Of a DNA stretch of 5,987 nt, positions 1 through 5,515 are shown one piece after another. Source of the DNA: Clostridia bacterium. Its GTDB lineage: Bacteria > Bacillota > Clostridia > Christensenellales > Borkfalkiaceae. The stretch is from NCBI GenBank assembly GCA_021205485.1, contig JAJPXK010000198.1, positions 1-5,987 of the forward strand, written 5' to 3'. A program made the translations under genes and the position numbers. The first letter of the stretch is position 1; each line of letters starts with the position of its first letter. The notes beneath the pieces were generated by a model. That model ran no database searches. It had not been told where the DNA came from and saw nothing but the letters and a program-made list of their open reading frames with translations.

Positions 1-33
1 CGCCATACCTTTTGAACACTTAAAATGCAAAAA

Positions 34-56
34 AATTGCCGTTAAATATGGCAATT
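34..56. repeat. Short perfect inverted repeat upstream of the promoter
   Basis: AATTGCC (34-40) and GGCAATT (50-56) form a perfect 7-bp inverted repeat around a 9-nt AT-rich spacer. On the minus strand the second arm runs into a T tract (complement of A29-A35), so it resembles a weak rho-independent terminator for leftward transcription. No leftward gene is visible that would need it. On the plus strand no T tract follows. It lies about 15 bp upstream of the -35 box of the plus-strand gene, so an operator is the other reading. The structure is seen directly; either role is inference. Confidence 0.35.
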
Positions 57-70
57 CAGCCAGTAAAACT

Positions 71-99
71 TTGGATTTAAAAAAATTATATGCTATAAT
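71..99 (+). promoter_or_regulatory. Sigma-70/SigA-type promoter with extended -10
   Basis: A consensus -10 box TATAAT lies at 94-99 and is preceded by TG at 91-92, the extended -10 arrangement TGnTATAAT. A partial -35 box TTGGAT (3 of 6 consensus bases) lies at 71-76, exactly 17 bp upstream. Transcription should begin near 106-107. That is downstream of the TTG codon at 100, so the promoter itself argues that translation starts at the ATG at 145. Confidence 0.75.
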
Positions 100-144
100 T
101 TGTACATAACTTATGAAAAAAGTTTTATTGAGGGATATGAAAAT

Positions 145-1182
145 ATGAATTTTGAACTTAACGGCTTTGGCAAATGGTTTTACTGTGATATGTGCAATTA
201 TGAATCTGAAGGCTTTTCTTTTATGCTGACAAAATGCGACGAAGATAAAGGCCGCAAAGCTTTTACATACTCTGTCAGGTTAGTAAAATTAAGCGAAAAC
301 AATGCTTTGGAAGACATAATTCCGCCGATAGAGGGTATAATTTCGGCCTGTATTTGCTGCGACACGCCAAACTATGTAATTTATAATTACAGAAAAGACG
401 GTCAACAATTTTTTTGCTCCACATTGACCGAAAAGAAGCTGATAAAAAGGGCGAACACCTCTTTTATACCCTATGGCGGGCTTATTATAATCGCCGAGCA
501 TCAGGGGGAAAGTTTTGACTGCGAAGATACAGTATATGAATGCTACGACGGGCAATTAAATTTACTCTGGAGATATCTTCAGCGCGGATATATCAATGAC
601 GGGGCGTATAAACTATACAAAGATTATATTGAAATCGGCGCCGACAATAAATTATTTTTTAACGAAAAAGGCGTTTTAACCGAGGCGAAGGGCCAGAAAA
701 TTCCTATAAGACAATCGGATTGGTATGCCAACGACGAAGACCGCTCCTTTATTGAGCAGGTATGCGAAAGATGCGTCACGCGTCAGTCTGTAGCAAAAAG
801 TCTGTTTAACGGAAAAGAATATGTGTTGCATTGCGACAGCCCGACCAAGCGATATATCGCAAAATTCGATTTAAATTTTAAACCGGTATGGAAGCTTGAA
901 CTGCAAAGTCGCCTTGGAACTTATCAACTGTTGTATTATGACGGCGTATATTACTCGATAGGCTGTAGAACCGACGATTCGTTTTATATCTGCGCGGTAA
1001 ACGAAGACGGAAAAATACTCGGACAATCTGAAAATATAGAGGCGAGCGAAGTTTACGGCCACATAGCAAACGGAAAGTTAGTTGTTTTTTATAATCGGAC
1101 AGATAATTTAAGCAAAGCCGAAAAGAAAATATTGTCTGGCGGCGTAATGATTGCAAACGGGTATTGCCTATTGGCGGATTAA
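145..1182 (+). CDS. Hypothetical cysteine-rich protein, possibly beta-propeller-like
   Basis: I do not recognise this 345-residue protein. The ATG at 145 is preferred: GAGGG (130-134) lies 10 nt upstream as a ribosome binding site. The longer reading from TTG at 100 would begin right after the -10 box and before the expected transcript start. There is no signal peptide and no clear membrane segment, so it is probably cytoplasmic. It is unusually rich in cysteine (15 residues, about 4%), including two CxxC pairs (C14/C17 and C207/C210) and a C69-x-C71-C72 cluster. Several segments look like blades of a beta-propeller, with an aromatic/hydrophobic strand, then an Asp/Asn-Gly or similar turn, then often Trp: near 131-144 (YECYDGQLNLLWRY), 238-252 (IAKFDLNFKPVWKLE), 264-284 and 282-293. 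This resemblance is weak and is inference only. It stands alone on its strand with its own promoter and a terminator at 1304-1330, and is lower in GC than the ATPase genes. It has no visible functional tie to them. Confidence 0.8.
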   Translation: MNFELNGFGKWFYCDMCNYESEGFSFMLTKCDEDKGRKAFTYSVRLVKLSENNALEDIIPPIEGIISACICCDTPNYVIYNYRKDGQQFFCSTLTEKKLIKRANTSFIPYGGLIIIAEHQGESFDCEDTVYECYDGQLNLLWRYLQRGYINDGAYKLYKDYIEIGADNKLFFNEKGVLTEAKGQKIPIRQSDWYANDEDRSFIEQVCERCVTRQSVAKSLFNGKEYVLHCDSPTKRYIAKFDLNFKPVWKLELQSRLGTYQLLYYDGVYYSIGCRTDDSFYICAVNEDGKILGQSENIEASEVYGHIANGKLVVFYNRTDNLSKAEKKILSGGVMIANGYCLLAD

Positions 1183-1209
1183 AGGGATCGTTTTGAATTG
1201 CCTGGCTTT

Positions 1210-1226
1210 CCGCGGGTTCCCGCGGG
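1210..1226. repeat. GC-rich palindromic block
   Basis: CCGCGGG (1210-1216) and CCCGCGG (1219-1225) are perfect inverted repeats separated by TT. As RNA this would fold as a 6-bp GC-only stem with a GTTC loop. The second half, TCCCGCGGGA (1218-1227), is itself a palindrome, and CCGCGGG recurs in direct orientation at 1220-1226. It directly abuts the next repeat block and no T tract follows on either strand, so it is not a normal terminator. Confidence 0.6.
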
Positions 1227-1254
1227 ATCCTTCGACTACGCTCAGGATGACAGG
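1227..1254. repeat. Dispersed-type intergenic repeat (CCTTCGACT...CTCAGG family)
   Basis: The core CCTTCGACTACGCTCAGG (1229-1246) is flanked by AT on both sides, so ATCCT/AGGAT arms enclose an imperfect hairpin. CAGGAT is repeated at 1243-1248 and 1251-1256. From memory, near-identical sequences recur between genes in many bacterial genomes, so I read it as a copy of a dispersed repeat. Only one copy is in this window, so the repetition itself cannot be seen here. It is non-coding and lies just after the stop codon of the plus-strand gene. Confidence 0.55.
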
Positions 1255-1256
1255 AT

Positions 1257-1283
1257 ATAGGCTCCCCTATCAGGGGAAGCTAT
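1257..1283. repeat. CCCCT/AGGGG hairpin between convergent genes
   Basis: The arms ATA-GCT-CCCCT and AGGGG-AGC-TAT pair over 11 bp with a 3-nt loop (1269-1271) and single-base bulges at 1260 and 1277. There is no T tract on the downstream side in either direction, so it is not a canonical terminator. Its position right after the CTCAGG-type repeat suggests that the two belong to one composite intergenic repeat, although this is inference. Confidence 0.5.
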
Positions 1284-1303
1284 GATTGTAAAAAGACATA
1301 AAC

Positions 1304-1330
1304 AAAACAGCCGCGGAGCGCGGCTGTTTT
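1304..1330. terminator. Bidirectional rho-independent terminator
   Basis: AAAACAGCCGCG (1304-1315) and CGCGGCTGTTTT (1319-1330) form a perfect 12-bp stem with a 3-nt loop. The stem core is GC-rich and its outer ends are A/T runs, so whichever strand is transcribed the hairpin ends in TTTT. A further T-rich run follows in both directions (1331-1348 on plus; 1303-1291 on minus). It lies between two convergent units and most likely terminates both the plus-strand gene (stop at 1182) and the minus-strand ATPase operon (atpD stop at 1366). Confidence 0.9.
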
Positions 1331-1365
1331 CCTTTGTCGATTATTTTTCTGCTCTGCATCCGCTG

Positions 1366-1977
1366 TTATTTTACCTTCATAAGGCGGACAAGAGAGGCCC
1401 TTTCGTTTTCGTCCAGCTTGGAGCGGACGTACTTTATAGTCTCCTCTAACTGAGGAATCATAATATATTCAAGGGCGTTTACCCTGCGTTTATTGCGTTC
1501 TATCTCGGCGGCGAGCATCCTTACGGCCTTTTCTACCCTGGCGAGCTCTACCATTTTTGGCAGAAGCGCCCCGACGCGGGCGACAGAATAGTCGGCCTCG
1601 GAAGTAATTTCGGAAAAGGCGTAGGGGAGATTTTCGGAATTTTTTGTCTGCGACAGGGTGATTTTAGGCACGTCTACGCCCATTACGCTCTCTGTTTCGC
1701 ACTCCGCCGATATGGCTACCGACGGCAGGGAAAAAGCCGCCTCGGCCGTGTACGACGGGGTTACCGAACGGGCTATTGAAAACTGCCTCAACGTTTCGGC
1801 GAGTTCCTTTTCCACCTCGTCGCGCAGCCTCTTGTTTTCCTTTAAAAGGATGGAAAAACGGCGGATCATTTCGTCCGATTTATCCTTTAAAAGCTTGTGG
1901 CCCCTTGTCGCGGTGGACAGCCTTGTCTTTAATTTTTTAAGTTCCATCCTTGTAGGATTAACGTTGAGCCTTGCCAT
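1366..1977 (-). CDS. atpD: V-type ATP synthase subunit D
   Basis: Subunit D is the long coiled-coil rotor shaft that sits inside the A3B3 head and, with F, transmits rotation to the membrane ring. The protein has 203 residues, the usual family length (about 200-220). Family marks are NPTR at 7-10, GHKLLKDK at 26-33, the MGVDVP turn at 99-104 and the C-terminal stretch ERNKRRVNALEY followed by IP and LDENER (160-193). The N- and C-terminal thirds are heptad-like helices that would form the antiparallel coiled coil. The ATG at 1977 is chosen because family members begin MARLNVNPTR. A TTG at 1983 in the same frame would add two residues and overlap the atpB stop, and it sits at better spacing from a weak GGA, so it is not fully excluded. 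With the ATG start, the gap to the atpB stop is 2 nt, implying translational coupling. It is the last gene of the operon, followed by the terminator at 1304-1330. Confidence 0.96.
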   Translation of the reverse strand: MARLNVNPTRMELKKLKTRLSTATRGHKLLKDKSDEMIRRFSILLKENKRLRDEVEKELAETLRQFSIARSVTPSYTAEAAFSLPSVAISAECETESVMGVDVPKITLSQTKNSENLPYAFSEITSEADYSVARVGALLPKMVELARVEKAVRMLAAEIERNKRRVNALEYIMIPQLEETIKYVRSKLDENERASLVRLMKVK

Positions 1978-1979
1978 AA

Positions 1980-3350
1980 TCAATCTGTTCCGAGATATTT
2001 ATCAATATATTCCTGTCTTATGCGTTTAAGTTCGCCGACGGGCAGAATTTTTAAAAGCTGCCAGCCTAAATCAAGAGTTTCTTCTACCGACCTGTCGGTG
2101 TCGAAGCCCTGGTTGACGTAAACTTTTTCAAACTCTTCGGCAAATTTTGCATACAGCTTATCAACGTCCGAAAGGGCGGCTTCGCCGAGAATCGCGGACA
2201 GCTCTTTACACTCATTGCCCCGCGCATATGCCGCAAATAACTGGTTCATAGTGTCGGCGTGGTCTTCCCTCGTCTTGCCCTTTCCTATGCCCTTGTCTTT
2301 AAGCCTTGAAAGGGAAGGAAGAACGTCTATCGGGGGATTTATGCCCTTTTTATATAAATCACGCGAGAGGATAATCTGTCCTTCGGTGATGTAGCCCGTA
2401 AGGTCGGGTATAGGGTGAGTTTTGTCGTCTTCGGGCATTGTAAGAATAGGAATCTGCGTAATAGAACCGTCGCAGCCCCTTATTCGGCCCGCCCTCTCGT
2501 ACATGGAGGCGAGGTCGGTATAGAGGTAACCGGGGTAGCCCCTTCTTCCGGGGACTTCCCTTCTCGCCGCGGACACCTCGCGGAGGGCTTCGGCGTAGTT
2601 GGTTATATCCGTCATAATTACGAGCACGTGCATGTTGCAGGTGAACGCGAGATATTCTGCACAGGTAAGGGCCATACGGGGAGTGGAAATACGCTCTACC
2701 GCAGGGTCGTCTGCGAGGTTGGTGAAAACAACCGTCCTCTCTATGGCGCCCGTGCGGCGGAATTCGTCTACAAAGTACTGCGATTCTTCAAACGTAATGC
2801 CTATGGCGGCGAAAACTACGGCGAAGTCGCCCCCGCTTTTAACTTTGGCCTGCCTCGCGATCTGCGCGGCGAGCTGAGCGTGCGGAAGTCCGCTCATAGA
2901 GAACACGGGAAGCTTTTGCCCCCTTACAAGGGTATTCAGGCCGTCGATCGCGGATATTCCCGTCTGAATGAACTCGTTAGGGTAGTCCCTTGCGGCGGGA
3001 TTTATAGGCTCGCCGTTGATATCCATAAGCTTTTCGGGGATTACGGGTTCGCCGCCGTCGCGGGGGTTGCCCATGCCGTCGAACACCCTGCCGAGCATAT
3101 CTTTTGACACGGCGAGCTGCTGGCTGTGGCCTAAAAACCTGGCCTTGGCCTGCGATATCTGCAGCCCTTGCGAATTTTCAAATAGCTGCACAACCGCCTT
3201 GTCGCGGTTAATTTCAAGCACTTTGCCGCGGCGAAGCTCTCCGTCGCCGCAGACAATGTCTACAAGTTCGTTATATTTTACGCCCTCTACCCCTTCTACT
3301 ATCATAAGGGGGCCGACGACTTCTGTTATTGTTTTATACTCTTTATACAT
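1980..3350 (-). CDS. atpB: V-type ATP synthase subunit B (non-catalytic)
   Basis: Subunit B alternates with A in the hexameric head and completes the nucleotide sites without catalysing hydrolysis itself. It has 456 residues, normal for the family. The N-terminal beta-barrel (about 1-75) begins with YKTITEVVGPLM. The position of the Walker A loop holds SMSGLPHAQLAAQI (151-164) instead of GxxxxGKT; this degenerate loop is the family's normal state and not a defect. The segment DITNYAEALREVS (248-260), GRRGYPGYLYTDLASMYERAG (268-288) and the arginine-finger region LPSLSRL (344-350, R349) are all present. The ATG at 3350 overlaps the last 8 bp of atpA, and its Shine-Dalgarno site GGGAGG (3359-3364) lies within the atpA coding sequence, 8 nt from the start. 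This arrangement suggests coupled A and B synthesis at equal amounts. The stop is TGA. Confidence 0.98.
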   Translation of the reverse strand: MYKEYKTITEVVGPLMIVEGVEGVKYNELVDIVCGDGELRRGKVLEINRDKAVVQLFENSQGLQISQAKARFLGHSQQLAVSKDMLGRVFDGMGNPRDGGEPVIPEKLMDINGEPINPAARDYPNEFIQTGISAIDGLNTLVRGQKLPVFSMSGLPHAQLAAQIARQAKVKSGGDFAVVFAAIGITFEESQYFVDEFRRTGAIERTVVFTNLADDPAVERISTPRMALTCAEYLAFTCNMHVLVIMTDITNYAEALREVSAARREVPGRRGYPGYLYTDLASMYERAGRIRGCDGSITQIPILTMPEDDKTHPIPDLTGYITEGQIILSRDLYKKGINPPIDVLPSLSRLKDKGIGKGKTREDHADTMNQLFAAYARGNECKELSAILGEAALSDVDKLYAKFAEEFEKVYVNQGFDTDRSVEETLDLGWQLLKILPVGELKRIRQEYIDKYLGTD

Positions 3351-5109
3351 CCTCTTCGCCTCCCTTTACCAAAGCGGCAATCTCTACCGTCATCTGCCTG
3401 TAGATATCGTCAAGCTCGGCGATATTTTCTTCGGGAACATACTTCGCCCTGCCTATCCTGTCTTTAAACGGGCAGGCGAGAATGTCGTTCAAGGAAACAT
3501 ACGACGCTATGGCCTCCCTTGAAAGGGTATCGAAGCCGTATATGAGTCTGAGCATTTTAAGCTGTTTTTTGAGCGATGTAAAGGTATCAATTTCGTGGAA
3601 GGCGTTCTGGTGAAGGAAGTCTTCCCTTATTATCTTGGCTGTCTCCATCGTGAGCCTGTCTTTTGAGGACAACGCATCGGTGCCTACAAGGCGGACAATT
3701 TCGTCAAGCGAAGCTTCTTCCTGCAGCACCCTCATCACAAACGCCCTGTACTTCATAAAGTCAGAGCCGACTTCGCTGTCGTACCAGTCGGTCATTTTGT
3801 CGGCGTACAGCGAGTAGCTTACCAGCCAGTCTATGGCGGGGAAGTGGCGTTTGTACGCGAGCGAAGCGCTCAGGCCCCAGAATACTTTGACTATTCGCAA
3901 GGTAGCCTGCGAAACGGGTTCCGAAAGGTCGCCGCCCGGAGGGGAAACCGCGCCTATAGCGGTAACAGAGCCCGTTCTGTCTCCGCTTCCTAATATTTTA
4001 ACTATGCCCGCGCGTTCGTAGAACTCGGCGAGCCTGCTTGAAAGGTACGCGGGGTAACCTTCGTCGCCCGGCATCTCTTCAAGCCTGCCGCTCATCTCCC
4101 TCAAAGCTTCTGCCCAGCGGGAAGTTGAGTCGGCCATAATGGCCACGTTGTAGCCCATGTCGCGGAAATATTCGGCTATGGTTATGCCCGTATATATGGA
4201 CGCCTCCCTCGCGGCGACGGGCATATCCGAAGTGTTTGCTATAAGCACTGTACGCTTCATGATAGGCTCGCCCGTTTTAGGGTCTTTAAGGGCGGGGAAT
4301 TCGTTTAAAACGTCGGTCATCTCGTTGCCGCGTTCGCCGCAGCCTACGTAGACGATTATATCGGCGTCGGCCCATTTGGCGAGCTGGTGCTGCACTACCG
4401 TTTTGCCGCTTCCGAAGGGCCCGGGGACTGCCGCCACGCCGCCTTTGGCTATAGGGAACAGGGTATCTATTACCCTCTGGCCTGTAATAAGAGGCTTGTT
4501 CGGCGAAAGCTTTTCGCGGTACGGCCTGCCCTTGCGGACGGGCCATTTTTTAAGCATGCATATATTTTTGTCGCCGTTGGTGGTTTTTACCGTAGCGATA
4601 GTTTCTACTATCGTAAAGTCGCCCTCTTTTATGGCTGTAACCTTACCCGATATGCCGTGAGGCACGGTAATGCGGTGTTCTATTATAGCAGTCTCCTGCA
4701 CGGTACCGAGGATATCTCCCTCGCTTACCTCTTCGCCGACTTTAACCCTCGGAACAAAATGCCATTTTACTTCCCTGTTGAGGTTATTGACGCTTACGCC
4801 GCGGGAAATCCTGTTGCCGTACTTGAAGTAGAGCGTTGTCAGCGGACGCTGTATGCCGTCGAAAATGCCCGAGAGAAGCCCGGGGGCAAGCTCTGCGGAG
4901 AGCGGTTCGCCCGTGGATACGACCTCTTCCCCGGGGCCGAGCCCCGAAGTTTCTTCGTAAACCTGAATAGACGCCTTATCGCCGCGAAGCTCGATAATTT
5001 CACCTATAAGCCCTTTATCCGAAACGCGAACCACGTCGTACATCTTTGAGTCCGCCATGCCTTCGGCAACAATTAAAGGGCCTGAAACTTTAATAGTTTT
5101 ACCAGCCAT
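3343..5109 (-). CDS. atpA: V-type ATP synthase subunit A (catalytic)
   Basis: This is the catalytic subunit of the V1 head, which hydrolyses or makes ATP at the A/B interfaces. It has 588 residues, the usual length. The intact Walker A loop GPFGSGKT is at 230-237 (K236, T237). The GCGERGNEM segment at 256-264 carries the catalytic glutamate E259. The Walker B strand NVAIMADSTSRWAEALRE lies at 321-338 with D327. SPPGGDLSEPV (389-399) and DWYD (441-444) are also typical. The roughly 80-residue insertion at about 110-190, absent from F-type beta subunits, is the bulge domain that marks V/A-type A subunits and rules out F1. The ATG at 5109 is preceded by AAGGTG (5115-5120), 5 nt away. A 60-nt gap with a weak hairpin separates it from atpF, the largest gap in the operon, while its 3' end overlaps atpB. 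Confidence 0.98.
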   Translation of the reverse strand: MAGKTIKVSGPLIVAEGMADSKMYDVVRVSDKGLIGEIIELRGDKASIQVYEETSGLGPGEEVVSTGEPLSAELAPGLLSGIFDGIQRPLTTLYFKYGNRISRGVSVNNLNREVKWHFVPRVKVGEEVSEGDILGTVQETAIIEHRITVPHGISGKVTAIKEGDFTIVETIATVKTTNGDKNICMLKKWPVRKGRPYREKLSPNKPLITGQRVIDTLFPIAKGGVAAVPGPFGSGKTVVQHQLAKWADADIIVYVGCGERGNEMTDVLNEFPALKDPKTGEPIMKRTVLIANTSDMPVAAREASIYTGITIAEYFRDMGYNVAIMADSTSRWAEALREMSGRLEEMPGDEGYPAYLSSRLAEFYERAGIVKILGSGDRTGSVTAIGAVSPPGGDLSEPVSQATLRIVKVFWGLSASLAYKRHFPAIDWLVSYSLYADKMTDWYDSEVGSDFMKYRAFVMRVLQEEASLDEIVRLVGTDALSSKDRLTMETAKIIREDFLHQNAFHEIDTFTSLKKQLKMLRLIYGFDTLSREAIASYVSLNDILACPFKDRIGRAKYVPEENIAELDDIYRQMTVEIAALVKGGEEDV

Positions 5110-5128
5110 AAAATCACCTTATTGCAAA

Positions 5129-5161
5129 TTAACCCCGTAATATGCTTAAATTAACGGGTAA
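5129..5161 (-). repeat. Imperfect hairpin in the atpF-atpA gap
   Basis: CCCGTAAT (5134-5141) pairs with ATT-ACGGG (5150-5152 and 5154-5158, with A5153 bulged) around an 8-nt loop; TTA/TAA flanks extend it weakly. In the minus-strand mRNA it lies 8 nt upstream of the atpA Shine-Dalgarno site and does not cover it. No T tract follows, so it is not a terminator. It could be an mRNA processing or stability element; only the structure is supported here. Confidence 0.35.
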
Positions 5162-5169
5162 TAAATGTT

Positions 5170-5490
5170 TTAATCGTTGTGGAACAGTATATCTACGCCA
5201 AGGGCCTTTTCCATCGCCGATTTCAAAAGCTCGTCGCTGTAGCCGCTGCTTCCGTTTTTAGAGGGGATGCTTATAACTACGGGGTAAGCTTCTTCGTCAA
5301 ACCTCTTTATAAATTCCTCGTTAGGTTTGTAAAATTCTTCGGTGACGAAAATTATACTGTGATCTTTAGCCGCAAGGCGTATAGCCTCGCGGGCCTTTTT
5401 TGCCTCGCCGACGGGGAAGGTATCTACCCCCGCCGCCCTGAATACCATTATACTGTCGCCGTCGCCGACTATCGCAATTCTGCCTGTCAT
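5170..5490 (-). CDS. atpF: V-type ATP synthase subunit F
   Basis: Subunit F is a small Rossmann-like protein that binds the lower part of the D shaft in the rotor. In related enzymes it modulates ATPase activity. The 106 residues match the family length. Marks are the N-terminal strand and loop RIAIVGDGDSIMVFRAAGVD (4-23), the strand HSIIFVTEEF (44-53), PVVISIPS (70-77) and the end EKALGVDI (94-101). The start at 5490 is fixed by an in-frame TAA two codons upstream. A Shine-Dalgarno AGGAG (5504-5508) is present but 13 nt from the ATG, longer than usual, so initiation may be weak or helped by coupling to atpC, whose stop is 25 nt upstream. The name F follows the bacterial/archaeal naming; the same subunit is called G in the enterococcal ntp system. 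Confidence 0.94.
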   Translation of the reverse strand: MTGRIAIVGDGDSIMVFRAAGVDTFPVGEAKKAREAIRLAAKDHSIIFVTEEFYKPNEEFIKRFDEEAYPVVISIPSKNGSSGYSDELLKSAMEKALGVDILFHND

Positions 5491-5515
5491 AATTTATCGA
5501 TGACTCCTGTATATT

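Noticed and set aside
289..1156. Minus-strand frames (289-555, 871-1062, 878-1156) inside the orphan gene
   Set aside because: They are short, overlap each other and lack start signals. The plus-strand frame has promoter, ribosome binding site and terminator.
1658..2029. Plus-strand frame across the atpD/atpB junction with a hydrophobic C-terminus
   Set aside because: It lies opposite the atpD coding sequence and has no Shine-Dalgarno site. The hydrophobic stretch arises from the complement of charged, coiled-coil codons.
2859..2900. Loss of the Walker A lysine in atpB as a sign of a broken ATPase
   Set aside because: The SMSGLPHAQL loop is normal for non-catalytic B subunits of V-type enzymes.
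2415..3107. 230-codon plus-strand open frame opposite atpB
   Set aside because: It is antisense to conserved atpB coding sequence, with low-complexity composition and no recognisable domain; it is a shadow frame.
4387..5049. 220-codon plus-strand open frame opposite atpA
   Set aside because: It is wholly antisense to a well-supported catalytic subunit with intact motifs. It has no ribosome binding site or family resemblance, and the long frame follows from the codon bias of atpA.
1980..5109. F-type alpha/beta subunits or a type III secretion ATPase instead of V-type A/B
   Set aside because: The A subunit carries the bulge insertion and the GPFGSGKT loop of V-type A, and the neighbours are C, F and D, which occur only with V/A-type enzymes.
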